From: Closterium sp. Naga37s-1
Taxonomy: Eukaryota; Streptophyta; Zygnematophyceae; Desmidiales; Closteriaceae
Direction of reading: 5' to 3'
NCBI GenBank assembly: GCA_947471745.1
Contig: CANJKZ010000979.1
Coordinates: forward strand, 1,116,001-1,180,000
DNA length: 64,000 nt
The translations under genes and the position numbers were made by a program. Below the pieces are notes generated by a model. The model saw only the letters and a list, made by a program, of their open reading frames with translations, was not told the origin of the DNA and did no database searches. Positions 45,601 to 54,600 of this stretch are shown here, piece by piece; position 1 is the stretch's first letter, and each line of letters opens with the position of its first letter.

Positions 45601-48600
45601 GCTGCTGCCCCCTGTGCTGACTCTCCTGATGCAGAAGACGGCAGTGCATCGACGTTCTGGGAAGAGAGGGGCGGGGAGAGGGGGGAGGAGAGGGGGGGAG
45701 TGGGGGTGTGTGCAGTGCAGGGGTGCGAAGAAGAAAATGGGGGTTCATTGTAACGTCCCAAACCTGCTGAATCCTCACCCCCACCTGCTTGCCCGATAGG
45801 AAACTCGCCTGCTCAATCCTCACCGCACCTGATCCATCCTCACACCACCTCCTGAATCTCACCGCACCTAAACAATGCTCATCGCTCCCCGTGAATCCCC
45901 CCCCCCCTGTACCTGCTTTTGAGACGTCTCAAAACTAATCCCCCCCCTGTACCTGCTTTTGAGACGTCTCAAAACTAATCCCCCCCCTGTACCTGCTTTT
46001 GAGACGTCTCAAAACTAATCCCCCCCCTGTACCTGCTTTTGAGACGTCTCAAAACTAATCCCCCCCCTGTACCTGCTTTTGAGACGTCTCAAAACTAATC
46101 CCCCCCCTGTACCTGCTTTTGAGACGTCTCAAAACTAATCCCCCCCCTGTACCTGCTTTTGAGACGTCTCAAAACTAATCCCCCCCCCGTACCTGCTTGC
46201 ACGCCAGGAAGTTCTGCAGCATGGCAGCGCCCGTGTCGTCCAGGGAGGGGCGGATGCTCTCCAGGAGCTCCGTCAGACTGGCGGGGAGAGGGGGATGTGG
46301 GGGTGTGGAGGGGGGGTAGCGAGTGCATGGAAAGGAGAGTGCATTCAGGGGCTACCCTCAAGCGCGGCAGCGCCCGTGTCGTCCAGAGAGGGGCGGATGC
46401 TCTCCAGGAGCTCCGTCAGACTGGCGGGTTGAGGGAGGTGTGGGGGATAGGGTTGCGCAGGCAGGTGTGTGGGGGGTGTGGAGACGTAATAAGGGAGGAT
46501 TAAGATGCAATTTGCCACCCTCAAGCATGGCAGCGCCCGTGTCGTGCAGAGAAGGGCGAATACTCTCCAGAAGCTCCGCCAGGCTGGCAGGGAGAGAGGG
46601 AAGGGAGGAGTAAACTTGTGCAGGTGTGTGGGGGGTTGTACAGGCATGGGGTTGCCATTTGAGTAAGCTCAAAAGTGCTCTCCCAAAGCTCCCACTCACC
46701 TGCTCGCGTTGAAAGAGTCCTTGAGCTCAGCGTAGAACAGCTTGAGCTGCTGCACGAATGCCTCGCTGTATCCAACTGAAGAAACATATCTCTGTATACA
46801 CCACTCTATCCCGCTCTCCCCGTTACCTACCTGCTCGCGTTAAAGAAATCCTTGAGCTCAGCATAGAACAGCTTGAGCTGCTGTACAAACGCCTCGCTGT
46901 ACTCCCCTGGGGTGCGGGTCACCCGGCGCAGCAGCAGCTCTGTGGCCACTAGATCCTCGGGTCCAGCGTTGCGGTGCAGCTTGTTCTGAATCGTGTGCTT
47001 GATCTCTTGCTGTTGGAGGTGGAAAAGTGGGGGCGGGGGAAGAGGAGATGGGGGGAGGGGAGACAGGGGGGAAGGGGAAAGGGGGAAAGAGAGGAGCGAA
47101 GGGAGGAGGGTGTGTGTTGCAGTCTGAACCGTGTGCTGGGAAAACGTTGAACTTGGAGCGGCAGCCCTGGTGCTATGAGTGTGAGCGAAGGCTACCCCCT
47201 CCAGCAGAAGCTCCGTGGCCACTAGATCCTCCAGCAGCGTTGCGATGCAGCTTGTTCTGAATCGTGTGCTTGATCTCTTGCTGTTGAAGGGGGAAAAGAG
47301 AGGGAATTGGTGGGGTGGGAGGGCGGAGGGTGGGAACGAGCAACAGGGGTGCTTGGGGCCAAGGGGAGAGTAGGGTTTTGCGTGCGCAAAACCTTGAGGT
47401 CGTGCAGGATGTCGTTGCGGTGTCCAATGTCTCGGATGCGTGTGAGGGGCACCGGCGCTGTGAAGTCAGTCTCTCTCTCTGGGTGCCTCCCTGCAACAGC
47501 CAGTCCTCCAGTTTCCTTCAACCCCTTACTGCACTTTAACCCTGCACCTCACCTTGACACGGAGTCTGTGTGCACTGCACCGCACCTTGAGATCGTGTGG
47601 GATGTCGTTGCGGTGAGCAATGTCGCGGATGCGCGTGAGGGGCACGGACGCCGTGAAGTCAGCAGAGAAGGCGGGCAGGCGCGGATGGATCTTGCGCATC
47701 ACCACCTTCTCCTGAGAGAGTGGGGGAGAGAGAGGGGGGAGAGAGGGTTGGGAAGCTGGTGAGTTACTGGGTCGCGCAGAAAAGGCAGGCAGGCGCGGAT
47801 GGAGCTTGCGCAACAAGCTTTCTCCTGAGGGGAAGAAGGCGGGGTTTATGTTACAGGGTGGCTGGATCGGGGTGGTCAGCACGCAGGACGCACCTCGGGC
47901 GGAAAATGCAAGGGGGTTCAGCACACAGCACCCACACACAGCACCCACACACGGCACCCACACACAGCACGAACCTCAGACGTGAGAGCAGAGCCTCTGG
48001 TGCCCTCATTCTCCAGCCAGCGGAAGATGCGGCGGGAGATCTCCACGTGGCGATCGGTTGGTTGGTTGGTTGGTTTCTTGGCAAGGATTCTTATAACAGA
48101 AACACTCACCTCGGAGGTTAGAGCAGAGCTCCTGGTGCCCTCCTTCTCGAGCCAGCGGAAGATGCGGCGGGAGATCTCCGCATGGCGATTGGGCCGCCTG
48201 TGCCCGCCGTCCTCCACGCACGGGATCTGCCCCGTGTTGATCCACTGCGGTGGAGAGGTGTGAGGAACGGTAGAGGTGCGTGAGGCGAGGGGAAACGCAG
48301 GGGCGTGTGCAAAGTGGAATATAGATGTCGAAATTGAATATAAAACCCGAAACAAAAAAGAAAACGAAAATGCACAGCGCGAATCATAGAATACCTGCAG
48401 GTAGATGGACGCGTAGATCATGGCATACCTGCAGGTAGATGGACGCGTAGATCATGGCATACCTGCAGGTAGATGGACCCGTAGATCATGGCATACCTGC
48501 AGGTAGATGGACGTGTAGATCATGGCATACCTGCAGGTAGATGGACGTGTAGATCATGGCATACCTGCAGGTAGATGGACGCGTAGATCATGGCATACCT

Positions 48601-50594
48601 GCAGGTAGATGGACGCGTAGATCATGGCATACCTGCAGGTAGATGGACGCGTAGATCATGGCATACCTGCAGGTAGATGCACGTGTAGATCATGGCATAC
48701 CTGCAGGTAGATGGACGCGTAGATCATGGCATACCTGCAGGTAGATGGATGCGTAGATCATGGCATACCTTCAGGTAGATGGACGCGTAGATCATGGCAT
48801 ACCTGCAGGTAGATGGACGCGTAGATCATGGCATACCTGCAGGTAGATGGACGCATTGATCATGGCATCGAGACGCTGACCCCGCTCCAACGGCAATAGA
48901 AGCTGCTCCACTACCTCCAGCTGTATGACGGGAAGGGGTTTGGTTGGAGAGATTTAGAAGGGTTTGATAAGGTTTGAGGTAAGACGCGGGCTGCGTTTCT
49001 TGGCACGATTTCCTCGAACAGAACGTATTTGTAAATGACTCGACGTCAGCGTTCTTCGTTCCCGCCAACCATAGATTTGGCTAAGACGACATGCGGTTCA
49101 GAAATTCATGGTACGTACGTACAGTCGGCAAGGTGACGTGTTAATCATTCGTCAACGATAACGCTAATCTAAATCGACATTATACCAAAACCCGCGGTAC
49201 GAGAAGTCGTCATTCGTGGTCCCGCCAGTGCAAAACCTCTAGGTGTTACTCATATGCTTAAAGCTAATCATAGTGTCTGTTCTTCGAAGAGCTAATCTCA
49301 GTCGTACCCCGTCAGTGCCGCTCCGTTCGTACCGTCGGAGTCGTCGTCACGCCGGTTTCAGTCAAACGGCCAGTGTATATTAATCATATTGGCGGTGCGA
49401 ATGGTAACGTCTGTGTCAATCTTACCGGCAATGCCGATTGTAAGAACCACACGAACCATCAGAGTCTATAGTACCGTCGATGTCAATCGTCCGTTGGTGA
49501 TAATGGTATCAACGATATCAATCGTACCGCTATTAGGCTTATCCGACCGTCCGTATCGTCGACCATATCGTGGAGGTGAATCATACAATTAATGTCAATC
49601 GTACCGTCAGTGCCATCCGTACCTTGGTCTCAACAGCACCATCAAAGGCATTCGTACCTTGCGCCACCACTTCCCCGCACTCTTATCAGCCTCCATCAGC
49701 GCTTAACCGGCCCGTCAATCGCGCTCCTGTCCCAGCGTTTATTCTTTAATCGACACACAAATCCATTCGTACCTTGCGCCACCAGTTCCCCGCACTCTTA
49801 TCAGCCTCCACCAGCGTCTTCGCCGGCCCGTCGAGCCCGCTCGTGTCCCACCGGCCGCGCCTCTCGCTCTTGTGCGCGTTGCTCCTCATAAACTCCACAC
49901 CCCTTCCCGCCCACTTCTGCGCAAACGCACTCTCCTCCAATTCCCCGTCCTCCGCGGATGAAAACTCCCCCTCGCTCTCAGACCCAAAGTCGCCGCCGAC
50001 TGGAGCTTCGTTAGAAGATCCTGCTCTGTCCTCTTTAGAAACCTCCCACGACAGGGTTGCAGCGGTTTTGTTCCATTCGACATCGGTGTTGAATTCTTTG
50101 CCGCGGGGTTCAACCCCCGGAACAGTCACCTTCCTGTTGGGGCCGTCCTCCCAGACCGAGCTCTTCCCGTCCTTTACAATCACAAATTTGAACTCCACGT
50201 CTTGACCTGCAGGCGCGTCAAGGGTAATGCTCCAGCCGGCTTCGCTCCATTGAAGAGCTTTCGGATCGGACCAGGACCCGAGCCAATCAGCAGATCCGAC
50301 AACCGCGATGCTCTCCCCGAATTTAACCTGAATCGGGAGATTGAAACGCACTTTCACCTTGCTTCCTGCAGAAACAGCTGCAGTCACTCTCACCGCGGTG
50401 GCTCTAACGGAAGAACTATGAAATGGTTTATCCATTAAGCGAGAATAAGTGTCATATTGAGCCCTGAGAGCATTGGGAAGCTGACTGGACAGTCCGAGAA
50501 CGGAGAGCTTGGAGGGTTTTTTGCTGGATCGCAGGCCCTGCAGTGCAACTGGTTGCGCTGAGGAGCTGCTCAATGTGCCTCGCAGGCACTCCAT
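36673..50594 (-). CDS. PWD: Phosphoglucan, water dikinase, chloroplastic (PWD/GWD3)
   Basis: Eighteen exons: 50594-49773, 48920-48837, 48244-48110, 47711-47586, 47009-46831, 46277-46193, 45524-45330, 44345-44293, 44110-43893, 43141-43017, 42522-42452, 42018-41901, 41218-41129, 40352-40266, 39589-39513, 39086-38942, 38525-38402, 37721-36673. All junctions are in phase: 3783 nt, 1260 residues (Arabidopsis PWD is about 1200). PWD adds phosphate to the C3 of glucose in starch already phosphorylated by GWD, using ATP. Visible: a Ser-rich transit-like N terminus, a CBM20 starch-binding domain ([20 protein letters not shown]), the conserved [19 protein letters not shown] and [16 protein letters not shown] blocks, the phosphohistidine motif [13 protein letters not shown] in exon 14, and the C-terminal ATP-binding domain ([40 protein letters not shown]). 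ATG 50594 is chosen; an in-frame GTG lies just upstream. Confidence 0.93.
37735..38110 (-). repeat. Three upstream 5' copies of the last PWD exon
   Basis: [19 protein letters not shown] segments lie at about 38090-38010, 37960-37890 and 37850-37790, upstream of the intact last exon (37721-36673). An AT-rich ATACATATA microsatellite follows at 38120-38205. Confidence 0.82.
38260..38525 (-). repeat. PWD exon 17 and its downstream 3' copy
   Basis: Intact exon 38525-38402 ([20 protein letters not shown]). The copy at about 38360-38260 reads [20 protein letters not shown] and carries the exon's 3' end. Confidence 0.85.
39513..40010 (-). repeat. PWD exon 15 and four upstream 5' copies
   Basis: Intact exon 39589-39513 ([17 protein letters not shown]). 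Acceptor-side copies of [13 protein letters not shown] occur at about 40010-39975, 39920-39880, 39810-39780 and 39710-39680, with increasing decay. Confidence 0.78.
40142..40352 (-). repeat. PWD phosphohistidine exon 14 and a downstream copy lacking both histidines
   Basis: Intact exon 40352-40266 encodes [17 protein letters not shown]. The copy at about 40205-40142 encodes [17 protein letters not shown] and has its own donor (CAG then GTGAG). Both His residues of the HLSHL motif are replaced (Asn, Tyr). Confidence 0.85.
40575..40810 (-). repeat. Triple tandem copy separated by two palindromes
   Basis: Three copies of a ~48-bp block (CCACCACGGTTTTTTACTGC...GGGCTGCACTAG) at about 40575-40622, 40665-40712 and 40760-40800. 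Perfect palindromes at 40642-40661 and 40737-40760 lie exactly between them. Located in the intron before PWD exon 14. Confidence 0.88.
40642..40760. repeat. Two perfect palindromes, ACGT centre
   Basis: 40642-40661 (20 bp) and 40737-40760 (24 bp), at the two junctions of a triple tandem copy in a PWD intron. Confidence 0.95.
40905..41470 (-). repeat. PWD exon 13 cluster
   Basis: Intact exon 41218-41129 ([20 protein letters not shown]). Two acceptor-side copies lie upstream (about 41470-41408 and 41340-41282) and a donor-side copy downstream ([17 protein letters not shown] region, about 40960-40905). Confidence 0.82.
41755..42275 (-). repeat. PWD exon 12 cluster
   Basis: Intact exon 42018-41901 ([20 protein letters not shown]). 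Acceptor-side copies lie upstream at about 42270-42240 and 42165-42140; a donor-side copy ([20 protein letters not shown]) lies downstream at about 41845-41755. A degenerate palindrome (41853-41870, GGCGCC centre) lies between the intact exon and the downstream copy. Confidence 0.82.
42340..42460 (-). repeat. ~18-bp minisatellite made of the PWD exon 11 end and its 5' splice site
   Basis: Exon 11 ends at 42452 with GATCCAG then GTGAGATATGATCCAG/GTGAG..., repeated about six times with increasing divergence downstream. Each unit carries a consensus donor. Confidence 0.82.
42700..43392 (-). repeat. PWD exon 10 cluster with CACACTACACTG and GT microsatellites
   Basis: Intact exon 43141-43017 ([18 protein letters not shown]). 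A 5' copy lies upstream at 43392-43310 and a 3' copy ([16 protein letters not shown]) downstream at about 42760-42700. The microsatellites at 42790-42985 (ACACTGCACACT) and 43195-43290 (GTGTGTCAGTGTGCGC) fill the introns; the frames they create are spurious. Confidence 0.85.
43535..44110 (-). repeat. PWD exon 9 and two downstream 3' copies
   Basis: Intact exon 44110-43893 ([17 protein letters not shown]...). Copies of its 3' half ([20 protein letters not shown]) lie at about 43815-43715 and 43640-43535. Confidence 0.88.
44410..44450 (-). repeat. 5' copy of PWD exon 8
   Basis: Encodes [13 protein letters not shown] sequence after an acceptor, upstream of intact exon 44345-44293. Confidence 0.7.
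44600..45660 (-). repeat. PWD exon 7 cluster: one 5' copy, intact exon, five 3' copies
   Basis: Intact exon 45524-45330. One acceptor-side copy ([12 protein letters not shown]...) lies upstream at about 45660-45560. Five donor-side copies encoding [20 protein letters not shown] lie downstream at about 45290-45217, 45140-45070, 44990-44910, 44830-44755 and 44700-44630. Two of these carry about 140 bp that is nearly identical, so some duplications are recent. Confidence 0.88.
45901..46200 (-). repeat. 40-bp repeat: palindrome plus 5' splice site, seven perfect units
   Basis: Seven identical 40-bp units (45901-46180) and a partial eighth that runs into exon 6. Each has the palindrome CTTTTGAGACGTCTCAAAA and, on the minus strand, GCAG/GTACAGGGGGGG, a copy of the exon 6 end and donor (exon ends 46193). 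Confidence 0.95.
46277..46590 (-). repeat. Two upstream 5' copies of PWD exon 6
   Basis: [18 protein letters not shown] at about 46424-46365 and [18 protein letters not shown] at about 46585-46520, both upstream of intact exon 46277-46193. Confidence 0.85.
46700..47290 (-). repeat. PWD exon 5 cluster
   Basis: Intact exon 47009-46831. A 5' copy ([16 protein letters not shown]) lies upstream at about 47290-47190 and a 3' copy ([16 protein letters not shown] region) downstream at about 46770-46700. Confidence 0.87.
47392..47830 (-). repeat. PWD exon 4 cluster
   Basis: Intact exon 47711-47586. A 5' copy ([13 protein letters not shown]) lies upstream at about 47830-47765 and a 3' copy ([20 protein letters not shown]) downstream at about 47470-47392. 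Confidence 0.87.
47974..48060 (-). repeat. 3' copy of PWD exon 3
   Basis: [20 protein letters not shown] with donor, downstream of intact exon 48244-48110. A CACCCACACACAGCAC array follows at 47915-47970. Confidence 0.85.
48391..48860 (-). repeat. 34-bp minisatellite made of the PWD exon 2 end and its 5' splice site
   Basis: About 14 copies of a unit reading, on the minus strand, GCCATGATCTACGCGTCCAT then CTACCTGCAG/GTAT. It repeats the last ~30 nt of exon 2 ([10 protein letters not shown]) and its donor. Units differ by single bases. It begins at the intact exon end (48837) and extends downstream only. Confidence 0.92.
49260..49730 (-). repeat. PWD intron 1: degenerate TCAATCGTACCGTCRGTG repeats and a 3' copy of exon 1
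   Basis: Repeats of roughly 25-30 bp around GTCAATCGTACCGTC fill 49300-49650. A donor-side copy of exon 1 ([12 protein letters not shown] then GTACGA) lies at about 49730-49650, downstream of the intact exon end at 49773. Confidence 0.7.
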
Positions 50595-51650
50595 TATCTC
50601 CACGTGCTAGCCTCACTAAGTGTCCGCCCAATGAAGCGTACAACCTCAGCGGATAACTTCGGAGGTTCAAGCCCTAACGTCCAGGCAACCCCCTGAGAGA
50701 GCTCAGGAGTAAGAAGCTTAGGCCGGTCTGCTTCTCTTAAAGAATCAGTTCAAGCAGAAGCTTGTGCTGTTTTAGCTGCACTGCTGCTGTGATTCCTGTG
50801 AATCCCTCTGATATTGTTGCAATTCAGCAGATAGATCAGCAAGACTGGATGGAGTTTCCTAGGGTGCGGGTCAGCCAACCAACCAGCCCAGAGCACGAAC
50901 CGGACATTGGGGAATACCGAGAGAAGTTTGGAGTCCCTTTCTGCCGGAAAAGGCGTCAGGTGCATACTGGGTTGAATATCGAGGCTGTCTGATTTGTCGA
51001 ATGATGTTACTGGGGAGCTGGAAAGTTGAAAAGTGGGAAGATAATTTCCGCCACGTCGACGACTCCCACAATTTGGGGGATCAACGACCTGCTGACTCGG
51101 CAGCCTCGAAGCCACTCACTTCTCTTCCTCCAATCTTCGCTGTAGAGACAGTCGTTAATCGCGCGTACTCAAATTGTCTTCCGCAACTACTCGAAATCGA
51201 CATCTCCAATATAATATACACATCGTTGTTTCGCGAACCTTCCCAAACCTACTCGTCATTGGTGCGCATAGGAACCAAGGCAGAGGCGCGAAACTCTGAC
51301 AGCTGAGGCAACTGCCGTTGACGTGTGGGAAACGCTTCAATTCCCGTCAACGTCTTGGTCCGTCATTCGGCACAATCAATGGCGAACCCCTCCCTGCGTC
51401 GGATGTATTATCAGAACTGATGAGGTTCCTTTCTTCAAAAAACCACTCACTGATCGGACTTTCGAGTTCTCCTTAGCCAGTCGAACGTCTATGTAGGAAG
51501 CCGTCTGTTCGTCCCTTTTGCTGAAGTTTATCTGGAACTCTCTTCCCATTTTCTTTTCCATCACCTCGCTTCTGATATTCGACTAGCTTTAGTGCATCGG
51601 GAGCGGAGCGATTAAACCGAAGAGTAAATAGAAGATTTTATATCTCAGCC
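50595..51650. promoter_or_regulatory. Divergent intergenic region between PWD and SGT1
   Basis: About 1.06 kb separates the two start codons, so it must hold both 5' UTRs and promoters. I could not identify a convincing TATA box or shared element. Short frames on both strands are not genes. Confidence 0.5.
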
Positions 51651-54600
51651 ATGATAATCGAGGAGCTGCCGAGTGGCCCGCAGGCGGCGGCGGAACTTGC
51701 GGCAAAAGGCGACGCGCAGTTTGTGGACGAGGATTACGACGCGGCCGTGGATCTCTACACGCAGGCGATCAGCGCGAATGGCGCGACTGAGACTCTTCTG
51801 TGCAAACGCGCAGCCGCGCACATTAAGCTTGAGAATTACACAGGTAATTCTCGCGTCCACACATTAGGTCACCTTTATTAGTAGTTTGTGCTCCATACTT
51901 GCACGTTTTTTTTTACTGTTTCGTCGCGACGGCTGAATTCAGCAACGGCTGCTTAGCTCTTGCAGATGTGCTGGCATCGCGGCGGTGTGGAAAGAAACCA
52001 GGTTCAATTCGGTTCTGGCCTTAGATGCGGTGGTGGATGCGGGGATTGCGTAGACAATAACGTAGACTCCGATGCGGAGGCAGTATCGCGTTAAAGCTTA
52101 CTGTTATTGTGCTGATTTATGTTCTGGCAGATGCGGTGGCCGACGCGAATGCGGCGATCAAGCTGAACCCGTCGTACGCGCTGGCCTACCTGCGGAAAGG
52201 GTGCGTTGCTTGCAAATCCTTGCTGTCTCCCTGTTAGTCTGATTCTCGCTTTCCTCGCCGTCGTTGTGTTCTCATTTTGCTGAGCGGCTTTCGTGCACCC
52301 ATAGCCAGGTTATTCAGTTTTGGTGTGAGTTTCCCTTTGTGAGGTTATTCAGTTTTGGTGCACCCGTAGCCAGTTTGTTCATTTTTTGTAATTGCTCGTT
52401 TTTGTAAACTCCCTGTATGTAAGCAGAAGTCTTCAAGTGCTCACTCTTTGCCCCTTTTGTGCTTTCTTCCCCAGCGTCGCTTGTCACCACCTGGAGGAAT
52501 ACGAGACGGCACTGGCAGCGTTCAAGGCGGGAGCCAAGCTGGAGCCGAGCAATGCCAAGTTCCGCAACGGCATTCGCAAGGCAGAGGCGGAGCTGCAGAG
52601 CCAAGGTGCGTGAGCTGTGAGGGGGGAATCAGTGGCTCAGCATCCTTCACAAGCCGAGGGTAGATAATCTTGAGGCAGAAGCTTGAGAGCCAAGCTAGAG
52701 CCCAGTAAGGCCAAGTTCCAGAACGGCATTCGCAAGGCAGCAGAAGCAGAGCTGCAGAGCCAAGGTGCGTGAACGTGAGGGGGGTACTTAATGGTTTTTG
52801 TAGCACCTCCTTGGTGGCACGCAGAGGGAGAACCTTGAGGCAGAAGCTGGGGAGCCAAGCTGGAGCAGGACAATGCCAAAACGGCTCCAGCTTGGCTCCC
52901 CAGCTTCGGAACCTCCGTGCCTCCTGCCCCCTCTCGCCTCCCTCCCTCCTGCCCCTTCCCCTCCGCTCCCTTCCCCTCACTGCCTGTATCCTCCGCTATC
53001 ATATATGTGGTTCCCACTTTCATCGCTCAGTTTGGATTCCTCTGTTATCCCCACCTGCGTGACCTTCCCTCTCCTTCTCACCTCTCACAGATATATGCTT
53101 GCGTTACGAAACCTTCACGTTTCCATGTTGGTTCTCTCTGTTCCTCACCCCCACCCCTTCACTGTTTCTCTTCTTCATTCACACAGAAGAAGATATGACC
53201 GTTGACGCCCCTACCTCCTCTGCTGCTCCATCCACGTCAGAAGCTCCTGCGAGCGCCCCCACTGCTTCTGCTGCGCCTGCTCCCTCTGCTTCTGTCTCTA
53301 CACCAGCACCAGCACCAGCACCAGCACCAGCCCCCCCTCCTAAGTATAGGTGAGGATATGGGGATTCAGACATGCAGAGAATTGCCGTTGTAGAATCACA
53401 TATAGAGGCCTGACATGAGGCCACAGTTGTGCCGTGTCTCCATCCTAACCTCCCTCACATCTCTCCTTCCTCCTACTCCCCCCCCCCCGCCTCTCACAAC
53501 TCGTTCCACTCCCAGGCACGAGTTCTATCAGTCGGCCACAACAGTGGTGGTGACAGTGTTCGCCAAGGGCGTTTCATCGGAGCAGCTGAAAGTGCAGATC
53601 GGAGAGGAAGTGGTGTGTGTGTATCCAGTGGTTTCTCTCCTCCTTTGATGGTTCTCTCCCCTCTGCTGTTCCACCCCCAGGCACGAGTTCTATCAGTCGG
53701 CCACAACAGTGGTGGTGACAGTGTTCGCCAAGGGCATTGCATTGGAGCAGCTGAAAGTGCAGATTGGAGAGCAAGTGGTGAGTATCAATTCTCCTTGAAA
53801 AGAATCAGTTTCTTTTCTTAACTAGGTGGTTTCTCATCTCCAAGGTAAGTTATTCCCACAGAAATGGTGGTTTCTCTGTTTCACGCTTCCCTCTCAAGCA
53901 CTTGTATGAAACACGTTCCTTGTGTTGTTGCTCCTCTCTCCGCTCCACTGTAAATGCCCATTTTTTTGCTATCTGTGCAGCTGAGTGTTGTGATCGAGTC
54001 GACCAATGACGAGCCGCCATATTTCCTGCAGCTGCGGCTGTTTGGAAAGGTGGGTGTTGCGAGGGAGTGTGGGGGTTGGGAGGGGTTGGGGTTGGTTTCG
54101 AGTGGAGCCTAAGAAAACTATGTTAGGGTGGTCCAACACACCCCTATCCTGCTCAGAGTGGCCTAAAAAAACTATGTTAGGGTGGGAGCTGGGCTACTCT
54201 GAGCAAGATAGGGGAGGGAGAGGGGGAGGGGGGAGGGGAAAGGAGGGGGTAGGTAGGGAGGAAGGGGGAGAAAGGAGGGGTAAATAGCGAACGAAGCAGA
54301 AAGTACAAATATTTTTTTTCCTGATTTGACAGTGCTCAGCACATGTATTTAAATCGCTCAGGGCCCACAGGGCAAGACAGAAAGTTACTTTTGAGTCGAT
54401 TCAAAAGTCACGCGCTCAGGGAGGTGTATTTTGAGGCGCCTCAAAATACACCTCGCCTCAAAATACACTTCGCCTCAAAATACACCTCACTGCAAGGCAG
54501 GAAGTTACTTTTGAGTCGATCCAAAAGTCACGCCCTCAGGGTGCTCAGGGCAGGGCAGAAAGTGAAGCCAGAGGCCGTGAAGGGCGTCCACCTATGAGGC

